A stretch of 64,000 nucleotides of DNA. It comes from Heloderma charlesbogerti (lineage: Eukaryota > Chordata > Lepidosauria > Squamata > Helodermatidae). Positions 11,089-22,466 of the stretch are shown here, piece after piece. Position 1 is the stretch's first letter, and each line of letters begins with the position of its first letter. The stretch is from positions 763,408 through 827,407 of the forward strand of contig JANEZZ010002672.1 in assembly GCA_026122225.1 (NCBI GenBank). The letters run 5' to 3'. The position numbers and the translations under genes were made by a program. A model generated the notes under the pieces. That model saw only the letters and a list, made by a program, of their open reading frames with translations, was not told the origin of the DNA and did not search any database.

Positions 11089-11911
11089 CTATTTCCAATA
11101 GCTGGAGATGGACAAAGCACATTCGGAATTCTATTGTGTTCATGCAAGGAAGTGCCTTGAAGTACTCAGGTCACTCATAACAGATACCATTGCGTATGTG
11201 CCAAGAGTCATGATGAGATCATCATGCCCACGTGAGATCATCATGCCCATGTGAGTAAGGTATAACTGAGCATGTGCAGAACCTTTGCTGTGTTATCTTA
11301 ATATGATTGGTTGTAAGTTGCCACCAAATGTTGCTATTGGCTGTGTAACCCTTGCATGGAGGCCGCCTTGAAGGCAGAACTGCCCTGCCCAGAAGCTGCC
11401 TCTTATATGTCTATATATGTGTGCCACCATTTTGGAGATGTTCTTCTCTCAGGAGAGCAATCTCATGCATGAATATTTGCTTTACCCAATCCTCCGAACA
11501 TGTGTGACCTCCAGTCTTTTGGACCATGATTTCCCCGACATCGTGTCCATTATAAAATTATCTGTCAGTTACACTGAGCCTTACTTGCTTCTCTGAGCCA
11601 TTGTTTTCATCTACCTCAGGCCTTCCTCATGGAACTTTGAGATGTGGATTTTCAGTTCAGTTTTCTATGTTTCTTTGGGGAATTCCTTTCAAAAGCCCTC
11701 TTGTGGAGGATGTTAAGTTTAGAATGTTCCTGAGAAAATGTGCTAATAGTGTTCAAATTCTTTTGACTTCCCCTGAAATTTATATAGATATTCAGTTTGA
11801 CATTCCACATTTTCTCTAGGTGACATTTGGTGGCAGCTTCAAGATGTGCGAGATGAGAGGAAAGCCTCAAAATAGTATTGAAAAACATAGAGAACTTGAA
11901 TAAAACAGTAA

Positions 11912-12332
11912 GGGCACAATCCTGTGGCTGCTAGACAGCGGCTAGAAAGCCATAGGATGTTTCATTTTCTGGGTAGTGCCCTTGGAGCCAGCATTCCAAG
12001 GTCAGTTCCCAGAAAAATGCCTCCCTGCCCCCTCCCCCACTGCCTCATAGGAGGTGTGGTTTGTCCCCGGCTTTGCACTCATAAGAGCAGTGCGGAGTGG
12101 GGGAAAAGGGGGCATTCCCGGGGGCAGGGAGGATGCTTCCTATGCGCCGTCCAGTCTCCCCCCCCACTCCGAGCCACCCCAGCTAGACTGCTGAAATCGG
12201 CTGTCTAGCCACAAGTGCAGGGCAGCCGGAGCATGGAGGAGACGATCCCCTCCACACTCTGCCCAACCTGCACTGGATAGTCGGTTGCCTCTGAGTTCGG
12301 AGACAGCTCATTATCCCCATAGGACTGAGCCC
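11912..12332. mobile_element. Harbinger-like non-autonomous element (right arm)
   Basis: Mirror of 3411-3831, starting GGGCACAATCC after TAA and ending GGACTGAGCCC. Confidence 0.65.
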
Positions 12333-12927
12333 TCTGTTGCCCAATGTGTTTTGAAGAAGACCTTCCTCAGGAGTGCAAGAATTCAGTTTGTTGAGTTCTA
12401 GTAAGGCAACATCTTTCAAGCTCTGAATAACATTATTTGATCCTCCCTTGAATATTTACAGATGATTTGTTCAAGCACAACACCCCCATCCCAGTTAGTT
12501 ATACATTCCACTATGGGTAAAATTTAGTGGCAATTCAAGTTCAATAGAATGCCAAGTTATTTGCTGTGACAATTTATCATGAAGCCTGATCCTATCCATG
12601 TCAATTTGGAAGTAAGTCCTGCTGTGTTTAGTGGGGCTTACTTCCAGGTAAGTGTGCAGAGAATTGCGGCCTAGTGGCCATAGCCTATGAACATTTACTC
12701 AGGACCAGAGTAAAGTAATTCCTCCACTATCATCTGGAGGTGGTGGTGGTGGATAACCCACCATAGGGGGGTGGAATTTCAGGGAAAATGGGTGAGAGTG
12801 AAGGTTTATCCTCCCTTCCTCCTGGAGCAGCATGGTCCAAATTCAAATCGGGGCCATGCATGCTTACAAAGGTAAATAAAACTAGCTGAATGTGCAGTTT
12901 GGCCTCCCAAAAGTAGGTTCCACAGAG

Positions 12928-14002
12928 TTTATTTATTTACAGCATTTTTGTCACGTCTTTCCCCTCAAAGCTTAAAGTAGCTTAAAAAAACCCAATTACA
13001 ATATAACAATAAAACACTAAAGACAGGCAGCACACACTCACACACTAGAAACAGCAGAATAAAAAGACAAAATATGTAAGCAGCCATTAAAAACAATTTG
13101 ACCAGACAGCTTCTATCAAGTTAAGACAAGTGAGCTTCAGAGCTAAAATACAAAACAAAACCCTACTCACATGCCTGGGGTTAGGGGTGAGTACAGCCAG
13201 GCTGTTGCTTCCAGGAAAGTCTACCGGCGGTAACCCCAAATGCTGTCTACAGCCATACGGGCCTGGCATTCCTCCCAGTGCTGGCACCTGGGTGGCTGTG
13301 GCTGGTACCCACCATTTTAATTCCCCCACAATGCCTCCAGGGCCCTCACATAGTTTCACTCTAGAACAGTGCTATATTAGGGGCCCCAGAGATATTATGG
13401 CTATTTTGGGCTGCTGCTATTGCAGCCGCCTGCCACCATCAAAGTAAAGGGAGGGGGTGGCATTACCACTGAGGAAGAGGGGGATGCCCCTGAGGGGGGC
13501 CACTGGGAGGCAAAGGCCCTACTGAACCTGTTACCAGACCTGCGCCCTCATGACCCCAAAGCCTTCTTAAAAAGGACGCTTTTAACAATCCAATGGAAGG
13601 CCATTAAAGAGAGGGCAAAACAAACCTTCCTGACTGAGAAGGCCCTCTCCCTAGCACCATCTAAGTATTCTCCTGAGGGCATTGGTGCACACAGGAGGGC
13701 CTCCACTGAAGATCCCAGTACATGAGCAGGTTTGTACTGGGGGAAGGCAGTTGTTCAGATATCCTGGTCCCGAAGCATGATGGTTTTAACAACACTCTGA
13801 CTTGGTCCCATAAATGTATTGGAAACCCATGCAGTTGTTTCAAAAAGAGAGCCATGTGTTCCCAGTATGTGGCTCCCACCAATATGTGGCTGTTCTATTC
13901 TGGCACAGTTGTGGTTTCTGGATACTTTTCATAGGCAGCTCTATGTAGAGCGCATTGCAGTAATCCAGATATGATGTAACAAAGCATGTGTCACCACGGG
14001 TA
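12928..14002 (-). mobile_element. degenerate L2 LINE 3' fragment (right arm)
   Basis: Mirror of 1741-2815. The LDYCNALY block is on the minus strand near 13950. Confidence 0.65.
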
Positions 14003-14319
14003 GATCTATAGCCTGAACTAGCATGGCCATGTGTTCTTTTACAGCGGATAGCCTTCTGTTTGAAGGGCTGTTCTGTCCAATTCCTTTTTCAAGATAAAGA
14101 ACCATCAGAACTGTTGCCCATCAACAGTTAGTTCCTGGACAGCAGGCTGAACAGCCAGGCACACAGGTCTTCCGTACTGTGATGAGATGTATTGTATTTC
14201 TATTTACATTGTAACAATTTGTTCTAAATTTTCATCTATACATATAAATTAGCATATGCAAATTTTATACAAAATGGTGTCCTCTTTTTGGCAATTCATA
14301 AATAGCCACCATTCATAAT
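14003..14319 (+). mobile_element. dispersed repeat with GGTGGC ends (right arm)
   Basis: Mirror of 1424-1740, here in the same orientation as the copies at 26187 and 43073. Confidence 0.5.
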
Positions 14320-15134
14320 GATGAACCATTGTCATGGTTCACCAGCTTCAGCTGTGCAAAGACACACTTGGCAACAGCTGACACCTGGGCCCCTGGGGTC
14401 AAGGCCGGGTCCAGAAGAACCCCCAGATTACAACCCTGCACTTTTTGCTGAATTATTGTGGGACATTAAGATGTTTTGTGCATCTTTCTTCTTACCAATT
14501 CCCATTGCATGTTTATATTTATTGCTGAGTGTGTCCCAGTTCTACAAAACGTTTCTGAATCACATGAATCAGAGACTAAATGTCTTTGGCATTCAACAGT
14601 TTTTATTTTTCTCATTAAGGATTTATAAGTTTGCAAATATGCGCTGTGTCACAGTACCTTGCTTTTGATACTCGATGTTTATTTTCAGGGGGAGATGCTC
14701 AAATATAGCATTAACGGTTTTTGTTATTATCATCCTTGCACAAAGAATGTTCTGCCCTTCCATTTCTTCTTTTGCCTCTTTTTTGGCTTTAAAAATGAAT
14801 TTGACATTTTAGAAACTGTAAGATCTTGATTTAACTGCAAGGTAAGTCTTTGGCTACACGTGGACATCTTTTCAGATTTAATTAATTCTTTTCCCTGACA
14901 TTTTTCTCATCATGAGGTAAATTTGTTTGTGGTGCTTAACCTTTAAGAATTATATCTGGTTCCTCAGGAGTCATGCAGTGGTCAAAAGTGTCTGGATAAA
15001 ACAACATGTGAACTCCATCCTGACTTGGTGCTCTGAAGATGACTTCACTCTTTCCTCCCTCTCCCACATTGTCTGTTATTTTATTCCATTTTTTGCATTA
15101 CTGGTATTGGAGCATAGGGTGGCTGTCTCTCATA

Positions 15135-15398
15135 CATCAGAGGGTAAGACAACTTACCTGTAGCAGGGATGATTTTAGGGTCTGCTTCCTAGCCACCATT
15201 TTATTTTCCTAAATGCCTTGGACGTTGCATCATTCTGGGGCATTCTGGAAAAAATGGCAGCCAGCATAAAAAAATGGTGGCCCCATTGGTGGCTGCCATT
15301 GTTCCACTAATAATACCCTAGAGCAATGCAATGTCTGGAGCATCGGGGGCAAAATGGTGGCCATCAGGAGGCATCCACTGAGCGACAGGTAAGGCTCT
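15135..15398. mobile_element. foldback DNA element (right arm)
   Basis: Mirror of 345-608. Confidence 0.5.
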
Positions 15399-15804
15399 CC
15401 CCCCACCCCTGAAATGAGTGATGAACGGGTAAAAATGAGACAATGAATAACATATCCATTTGTATCAAGTGAACACTCAATGCATTCATTTTGGAATGAA
15501 TGAAAAATTGAACTGAATGAAGTCCATTTGCCTCAATTTTTCATTCTTTCCCAGAATTAATGCAAACCTCTAGCACAAAATTTGAGAATATTTGGTGTGG
15601 AGATACAAGGGAGATAAAGCTATTTCTTCTATTGGGTAATGGAGTTGCATGCATAGTAGTTCCATTCATGAGTTGAGAGGTCCTGAGCAATCATGAAATC
15701 ATGAGCAGATTTCACCTTAGCCATGAATCGTAGTGGTCTTAGGGGAGCACGTTTTCTCCCAGCCACAACCCAACCCCCACTATCTGGAATATGGAGAAAA
15801 CAGT

Positions 15805-16110
15805 ACTTAATTACTAGACTTATATCCTGTCTTCCATCAAGGAGCCCAGTGCAGCATACAGAAGCATTTTTGCTATTCATTTAATTCCCCACAACAACCC
15901 TTTGGGTAGGTTAGGATGACAGAAACTGCCCTGTCATCCAGCAGAGTTGGCAAATCCAGAAACGAAAACTTTGGGTATATGGGTGAGGTACTTATTATTA
16001 TGAAAACCCAGGGTGTTCTATGGCTGAGCGGAGCTGAGCTCTAGTCTTCCTGGTCTAAGACAGCTTGCTTTTGACTACACCATACTGGCTCTCCCTAAGG
16101 GCTGTTTTAA
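15805..16110 (-). mobile_element. old MIR-like tRNA SINE, antisense
   Basis: Diverged copy of the SINE type seen at 10707-10953. The order on the plus strand is a degraded 3' part (TATATCCTGTCTTCCATCAA), the core CACAACAACCCTTTGGGTAG, a less clear middle that may hold a small insertion, and a tRNA-like 5' head ending ACACCATACTGGCTCTC near 16094. Confidence 0.55.
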
Positions 16111-16232
16111 GGATTGCTGTGTAGCAAGCAGTTTGAATAGTAAAAATACACAATATGAATGTTCAGATGATGATGATGAAGCAGGCTTTCAGTTTATACA
16201 AAATCCTTCTTAATAACTTGTATCCCTTATGC

Positions 16233-16764
16233 CAAAGGTAGGCAATCTTTTTGGCCTATGGACATATTTGGCGATATGAGAAACTGTTGTGGGCACCACC
16301 ACAAAATGGCTGCCATGGGAGGCTTGTCTAGTCACAAAGGACAGGTAACCTGCCAAAATGACTGTGTACATTCAGAGGTGAAGTCTGAACCACAACACAC
16401 TAAACAACTTCTTTGAACACATCGTTTTCAGCGCCAACAGAAACCTATTTCACAGAAGGCAAACTCTTTTTCTTCCTGCTCCCTCCTCTGCTAGCCAACC
16501 GATTCTCCCCATCTCTTTTTCTCACTCTGGGTCATGACCCATAGATGCTTCCTCTCTCCCCCCTCCCTTCCCTCCTCCCTCCTTCTCTCTCTCTCTCTCT
16601 CTCTCTCATCTTTATTTCCTAAGCGTGTCTCTGAGACCCTATCATGTAGCCCAGAGGCATCCATGGGAAATGAAGATGGCAGCAGCTGGAGGTAGCTTGG
16701 CAGGCACCAAGAAAGTTATAAAGGGGCACATTGGTGTCTGTGGGCACCACATTGCCTACCCCTG
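16233..16764. mobile_element. hAT-like non-autonomous element
   Basis: Ends CAAAGGTAGGCAAT and ATTGCCTACCCCTG are inverted repeats with the CAGGGGT-type terminus typical of hAT elements. Flanks CCTTATGC (16225-16232) and CCTTATGT (16765-16772) match at 7 of 8 bases, the hAT target length. A related copy is 61497-62357. The CT-rich centre includes a (TC)n run near 16580-16607. No transposase frame. Confidence 0.75.
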
Positions 16765-16772
16765 CCTTATGT

Positions 16773-18177
16773 GATGGACCAAATGATATGGCAACAGCCA
16801 TATTTACCACAGAGTATGAAAAGACAAGAAGGAAAATATGATGGCTATTTTCTTTTGGATGTGTGCACTGCCTTTGGATTAGGCATTTCAAGCATCTTAA
16901 TGAAATGTTTGCAGTAATATAATGATCTATCATTTTGGTAGTCTTACCATCTGCTTCTATCACAGGAAGGGGGGATTAATACATTTCCCACTGCCAAATC
17001 ATCTAGTAAAACCTGTCAACATCGCCTTGATAAGGTTACTTTTTTTTTTTTAATTGATTTGGCTCCATAGAATAAAATACCCAGTACAATAAAAAGCTGA
17101 AATACTGGGGGAAGAGGACTCTGGGTAATTGCCAAGTAGCATTTTTTGGCAGCTCACGGTACATGATGTTTATATGGGATATGGGACATGAAACAAGTAT
17201 ATTTTGGTGATGTAAGGAGTAGCTGCTTGCAGTATATCTTAGTTTAGGGGGATACTGTTGTGTGTGCCACTGCAGACCAGTTCCAGTCCTTACAGGCTGA
17301 GGGGTATAGTTCTCTCACGGGACAGTACGAGCTTAGTCTTCATGTGTGGAGTCACTGGGCACTACCCAAGGCGACAGTAGCACTCATGCACGTTACTTTG
17401 TGCTAGTGTAGGCGGCCTCTAGCCCAACTCCAATAGGGGCACAAGAGGCTTTCTGGGGGAACCTGTCGCACCAACAAATGCTATGAGACTTGCTCTAGAG
17501 GGTGCTAATGCAAGCGTGATGTAAATTGGTGCTAATATCGACTTGGATGATGCCTTTTGTTTGAAGCACCGCCTTTGAAGAACTGTGTCTCATGTCACAA
17601 CATCCTATCTCTGAAAGAGGAGTGGAAACAAACCTATTTTCCGAGGTCACAAGTTTGAACATGGAATCTGATTTCATAGGGAAATTTTTAATAACAACAA
17701 AAGGAAAGGGGGGGGGAAGTGGTGGAGAACAACACCATCTGCATGCAATAATTATTAATTATTTTGATATTATTGTGACTTATTTTTATTATATGTTACT
17801 GCAACCAGAATCCCACTTGCAGCCTGAAGTGGTACGGTCCATTCTGCCACCTTAGTCTGCTGCATGAGTAGATCCAGACAAAGAGTATCTCCATGAATAT
17901 GCCCTACAAATAAGCAGAAATAACAAGGCGAGGCATGGAGGGCTGGATAAACTACAGCCATAACTTCACTGAATTAACAACCCTGATCTGCAATGTGTGG
18001 GTCTCACTAGGTTAGCTAATAAGGCTGACCTGGTCTTGAGCCCTGGCACAGCCCAAATGTCTGTCACCACTCTCTGTTTAGGTGTTGAGGGGTACCTTCC
18101 TGAGTCCCAACCCCTCAGGCCCCACAGCTAAGTGTGTGAGCCATTCAAGTCCCAAAGGGGGCTCCTTCCCCACCCCA
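16773..18177. other. no recognised feature
   Basis: No gene or named repeat recognised. There is a poly-T run near 17040. Short frames show no domain I can identify. Confidence 0.4.
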
Positions 18178-18226
18178 AGTCCCACACCCCGAGTTCCAGG
18201 TGGTAGGTCCTGGAAATCCCCCTTTC
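18178..18226. repeat. 49-bp near-identical repeat, copy A
   Basis: Matches 21065-21113 at 48 of 49 positions, while the flanks differ. It contains CCAGGTGGTAGGTCCTGG, itself nearly palindromic. Confidence 0.75.
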
Positions 18227-18455
18227 ACCTTAAAGGTGCCTCTGGATGCTCATCAAAGCCTCTCTCAATATGTGCCCTACCTGCACTGCTTGCCAGTTGT
18301 GACTAGGCAGGAAGAGAATGGGAAGAGGTAGTTCTTCAGATATTGCAGGCTCTATCTGCCTGCATATTTGTGGGTACTTGAGTTTTTGCTTTCTCTCCCA
18401 AATACCTGAGGGGTTGAGGGTAAGGTGTCTTCTTCTGTTGTCAAGGGTAGTGGGG

Positions 18456-18570
18456 TACAGGGGAGGCTGGTGGATCGATTTTGGTGGGGCTGAGATTCCA
18501 TTCTAGGTTTTAGGTACAACCCGCCAGACGTCTAAAGGAGCTATCCAAGGTGCTGGGCCCTTTTTGAGGA
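18456..18570. mobile_element. half copy of a CAGGGGAGGC hAT-like foldback
   Basis: Starts CAGGGGAGGCTGGTGGATC and continues GAGATTCCATTCT and TCTAAAGGAGCTATCCAAGG, matching the left half of the intact element at 37957-38175. The right half is missing or diverged. Confidence 0.6.
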
Positions 18571-18859
18571 TAGCCCATATCCATAATGAGACATCCTTGG
18601 GACAAACTGAGTTTAATTTCCAGAGGCAAAGTCAGTGGAAACAGCTAAATTCATTCAGTTTGAGAACCAGGAAAAATATCACACCCTCAAAACAGGCTAC
18701 ATTGTTCTGTTCCTGTTTACAGCACAACAGGTCAGCTTTGAGAGGAGGGGTTACCAAAAAAAAGTCTTCCAGTCACCAGCACCATTTAAGAAAGAGGAAG
18801 AGCACAGGGAGGCAATTCCCCAGTCTGTCTTTCACTAGCTCACTAGTTTGACATACTAA

Positions 18860-18972
18860 AGGTGCAATCCTATGCATGTTTAGACAGAAAAAAGGTCTAC
18901 AGTTCCTAGCACACCAGGCATGCTGGGAGTTGTAGGACTTTTTTCAGTCTAAACATGCATAGGATTGTGCCC
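18860..18972. mobile_element. 113-bp hairpin MITE, Harbinger-like
   Basis: Near-perfect palindrome. AGGTGCAATCCTATGCATG at one end pairs with CATGCATAGGATTGTGCCC at the other, with TTTAGACAG and TGGGAGTTGTAG inside. TAA flanks both sides (18857-18859 and 18973-18975), the 3-bp TWA target typical of PIF/Harbinger elements. A second copy is at 40074-40178. Confidence 0.75.
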
Positions 18973-19216
18973 TAAGGTGCTTTAATTGTGCCAGTGCCCT
19001 GCCTCATCCACAGATTTTTACTGGGGACCTGAAGATGACATCTTCTGTTTGCAGCCGCCTGTGCTTTCCCACTGCTGCTTCCATCGTTTTTTTTCTTACC
19101 ACAGAATACCTGTGAAGGAGTGAAAGACAGAATAGCTGCACAAGAAACCCTCTATTTGGAAATACCCTAGCTGGCAATGATAATATTCAATTAAGCTACC
19201 CTAGCATTAGATAAGT

Positions 19217-19510
19217 ATGTCAAAGGCACAAATCCCTGTGCTATTTTTTTATTTTATTTTGAAGATGACATGTGTGGGTGGGATGCCTGTGCTGATAACA
19301 TTGCTGCAGTTATTGCGAGAGATGAAAAAGCTATTGCAACAAATGCTTTCAAAATCCACTGCTGTTTTACAATTGATTTTGCTGAGGCTCTTGTCACTCC
19401 CTCCGCATGCACACATTCTTCCACCCTATGCAAGGGGTGCACCCCTCTATAGGCTCCACCCCCTCTGCCCTGCAAGCCCCACTGACAAGGGCTCCTTGGC
19501 AGCCTCTTTC
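19217..19510. other. no recognised feature
   Basis: Open on both strands for about 70-100 codons, but without a recognisable domain. No repeat identified. Confidence 0.3.
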
Positions 19511-20060
19511 AGTCTAATCCAGTAGCCAAGTCCAGACACAGACAAAGGGATTCTTTTCAAAGCTTTATTCCTTTTTTTACAACTTAACAACTCTACTATT
19601 AGCGACTAGCTATGAGCAGCAGAGTACCTATGCCCTCAGTTGGAACAGTTGGTCCCCGTTTGAAGGAGAATCACTGGCAGACCCTGAACTTATGGGCTGG
19701 GGAGAATCCTTCCCCTTTTCCTTTGGATCCTCTGGGTGCAACCATTGCTTGCGCGCCAACCGGGCACTACACCTCCTTTCCGTGCCCTCCGTTTGGCGCC
19801 GCTCCCTGCGTCGGCATCGCTCGTCCAGCAGGCCCTCTTCCCACACTCTCTCACTCCCGGGACCGCTATCTATGTCAGGAATGCCGGTGGGAGGAATTTC
19901 TGCCAGCTGTTGGCCCTGGGAAGGATGAGCGCGCTCCTCTCCCAGGAGTGGCTGCTCCACCTCAGAATCAGAACTACTCTGGGATTCTATGGGCTCAGTG
20001 TCCACCCTGATACCCACCCCCTCCACAAGCCCCACCCCTTCCAGGGGTTGTAGAGGATAA
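19511..20060 (-). mobile_element. possible retrotransposon fragment with 135-codon frame
   Basis: On the minus strand a 135-codon frame (20035 to 19628) is rich in Ser, Glu and Arg, with stretches such as SSDSEVEQPLLGEE and RCRRRERR. Downstream on the same strand, near 19565, is AATAAAGCTTTG, a plausible polyadenylation signal. The layout would suit a retroelement 3' region or LTR, but I recognise no conserved domain and frames are also open on the other strand. Treat as unproven. Confidence 0.3.
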
Positions 20061-20159
20061 GGGAAGAGGAATCCCCCACCCTGTTATCTCCAATCACAGA
20101 TAGGAGATAACAGCAGGGATTCCCCTTGACTGTTGCTTCACTGTGCATGGGGCTTCTCT

Positions 20160-20435
20160 GACTAGGAAAGCCCATGTGCAGCAAAGCCAGGACAGAGCCA
20201 GCCATGTCCCCTTAGCTTCTCATTGCAGGAGTCAAGGGGATTCGGCCGGCTTGGCTCCACCTGCTCCACCTCCTTCCCCCACTGCAGGATGGTGGTGGGG
20301 TGGCCTAAGCCAGGAATAAGCCAGCGGTGTCCCCTTTGCTTCTCCAATGCAGAAGGGAAGGAGATGTGGCCAGCTGGGTCCTGGCTTCGACTGCCCCATC
20401 TCATTCCCCCATTGCAGCACACAGTGAAGCTTGGT
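20160..20435. repeat. two diverged tandem copies, about 124-bp unit
   Basis: The block from 20185 (AGCCAGGACAGAGCCAGCC, CTTCTC..TGCAG, CCCCCACTGCAG) recurs from 20309 (AGCCAGGAATAAGCCAGCG, CTTCTCCAATGCAG, CCCCCATTGCAG). This explains the long open frames on both strands. Confidence 0.6.
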
Positions 20436-21064
20436 CCCTGGCCCTAGTCCCCAGCGGAAGATCTACCCCACACTTTGGTGGCCAAGTAGCAAATGATGAC
20501 AGGTGGGCATGGACATATCCCCTGCTGTCAGTGGGTGTGGCCATGCCTACTCACGTCAAGGGCACAGCCATGCTGACATGATGTTATACAGCCCACAGCG
20601 GGGTGGGTAGGTGGGTGGGTGTCATCCAGCCCCCACCCCGTTTTGGTTCTGCACCCCTGGCCTACACAGTGAAATCTGTATTAGTGCTCCTGGTTCCAGT
20701 AATCAGACTGGAATAAACTCTCTCTCTCTCTCTCCCCCCACCCCCCAAGACAAACTCTCCGCATCAAGAACATTTACTTTTCTCTCAGGATAAGTCAGAG
20801 AAGGATCTGGAATGAATGAAGAATGAAAACTAAAGAGAAGGGTGTTTTGTTTTTAAATACCTGTTAAAAAATTGTATTTCCAGGAACTACATGAATCATC
20901 CAGTGAGATCAGGCCTAGTGTTATTTCTCCTTACAAGAGAGTTGCATCATGACAGTATCAACCAGAATCATCTGCGACAGACAAAAGCTGAGGACTAGAG
21001 GAGAAAGGAACAAGGAGTTACAAGCTAGGGTAGATGCAGGCCCAACCATTAGGTAGAATTAGGT
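20436..21064. other. no gene recognised; simple repeats only
   Basis: Contains GTGG-rich sequence at 20600-20622 and a (TC)n run at about 20711-20733; otherwise nothing recognised. Confidence 0.4.
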
Positions 21065-21113
21065 AGTCCCACACCCCGAGGTCCAGGTGGTAGGTCCTGG
21101 AAATCCCCCTTTC
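21065..21113. repeat. 49-bp near-identical repeat, copy B
   Basis: See 18178-18226. Immediately upstream the word ATTAGGTAGAATTAGGTAG is a small local duplication. Confidence 0.75.
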
Positions 21114-21412
21114 TGTGCACAAATGGCTTCTCAAAATTCTCCAGCCTATTTGTGGGCAGAGAAATTAGGGGGGACAATTTCTAGGGGAGGAGAAATTCTC
21201 ACAACAGTTTCTCACAGATAAGGCTCACTATTGGCAGGGATTGTAGCACAGGTTCTTTCTTTGTTCCTCAGGGTTTTTGGTTTATTGCACAGCTTCTGTA
21301 GGTGGCAACAGCATCAATTGTATTGAGGCTTCCACTTTTTTGAGGCAGAAATTTGAATTTCTTTTGGTGGTATTTTTGAGCTTACCTAATCATTGTGAGG
21401 TGGCCAAGGGTG

Positions 21413-21448
<36 letters not shown>

Positions 21449-21470
21449 CTCTCTCTCTCTCTCTCTCTCG
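21413..21470. repeat. compound (GT)n-(CT)n microsatellite
   Basis: GT run from about 21416 to 21446, followed directly by CT to about 21469. Confidence 0.9.
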
Positions 21471-21609
21471 ATTACATTGCTCTCCAGCATCGCAGGCCAC
21501 CTGCATTTCCTGAACTGAAAAAGCCCCATGGGAGGAATTGCCTCATGCTGTCTTCCTCGTGATGGCTTTAACTGAAGTGTGGGAAGCCAGGGAGGCTACA
21601 GGCTGCCAC

Positions 21610-21810
21610 AGAGATTATTGTACAGACAGGACACTTGTGCACACTCCTCAGCTACCTCGTATGGAAGGTAAGCCCAAGAAACCCAACCCCAACCCCTGAG
21701 AATTTCTCTGAAATTTCTCCTCCTTTAATTTTCTCTTCGAAAGCAATTTCTCTTCTATTAAATTGAATGAGAATGGTCGAAAAAATGTGGGAGAAATGAG
21801 CAAGCCACTA
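21610..21810 (+). repeat. dispersed repeat shared with the palindrome arm
   Basis: Aligns with 7978-8158 through several conserved words (see that entry), with small indels. The 149-codon minus-strand frame overlapping it (21648-22097) has no recognisable domain and is probably chance. Confidence 0.5.
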
Positions 21811-22322
21811 GAATGAGGCGGCCACTTCAAGAAGTGCTGGGCGGGGGGGAGTGGCAGCAAGGCATTGCAGGATAGAGCTATGTATGCCAGGTGGTCTGCC
21901 TTGTGCTCCCCCGAAGGTAGTGTGCTGCTCTCATGTGCAGTGGAGGACGATGTCCAAATGCCAGTGTTGACATAAGATTCTTCTGCACATGGAAGGGTAC
22001 ACGTGTGTGCCATCTTTGCTTCAGGAAGCAGAATGTCTTGGATTAGCTCTGGTAGTTGTTTGTTCAGTAAAGTTATATCAGTGTTTGAAATGACCACAGT
22101 TGCCTGACTGTTTATTCACAAGCAATAGGGGAGCAATATTATAGAAGACTATCTATGAATTATATAGATTATTCTGTATTCTAATTCAGCCTACAGAGTC
22201 TTGTGCAAGGCTTTAGCTGGCCTGTGAGGTCAGTTAAGTGAGGTCTAAGCCTGCCTGTGGGGCTTCACAGCTGAAGAGGGATCTGAGATGAGTCCCCCAT
22301 AGCAAAGAACAATATTCCATAC
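21811..22322. other. no recognised feature
   Basis: No repeat or coding sequence that I can identify. Confidence 0.35.
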
Positions 22323-22466
22323 CAGGGGGTGGAGAACATGTGGCTCTCCAGATAATGTTGGACTGCAATGCCCATTAGCCACAGCCAGCATGGGAAATGG
22401 TCAGTGATGGTGGGAGTTGTAGTCCAGAAACATCTTGGGAGCCACAGGTTTTCTTTCTCTACACAA
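22323..22466. mobile_element. foldback MITE, hAT-like ends
   Basis: Begins CAGGGGGTGGAGAAC, with ATGTGGCTCTCCAGATAATG pairing with CATCTTGGGAGCCACAG. The centre has TGCAATGCCCATTAGCC pairing with the GTGGGAGTTGTAGTCCA type arm. Confidence 0.6.

Larger units (their letters stand above)
1..15742. repeat. 15.7 kb palindrome, probable foldback-read artefact
   Basis: Base i is complementary to base 15743-i from the first base of the window to 15742. The first 22 bases are the exact reverse complement of 15721-15742. I saw no mismatch or indel at any position compared outside the centre, and open frames in one arm recur at exactly mirrored coordinates in the other. The two arms flank a synthetic-looking hairpin at 7815-7928. 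The left arm is cut by the window edge, so its true end is not visible. I infer an assembly artefact, not a genomic palindrome: natural palindromes this long normally show some arm divergence and do not carry adapter sequence at the apex. Confidence 0.93.
7929..15742. other. right arm: the genuine 7.8 kb of sequence
   Basis: Exact reverse complement of 1-7814 and continuous with 15743 onward. This arm is therefore the copy to keep; the true contig end would be at 7929. Main mirrored features follow. Mirrored simple repeats are at 8542-8560 and 8635-8658. Confidence 0.8.

Noticed and set aside
1..15742. A genuine genomic palindrome or inverted amplicon (for example of a sex chromosome)
   Set aside because: Arms match without a mismatch wherever compared, the palindrome starts at the window edge, and the apex is an adapter-like synthetic hairpin.
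21648..22097. 149-codon minus-strand frame
   Set aside because: Half of it lies in a dispersed repeat also present in the palindrome arm, where the frame is not conserved.
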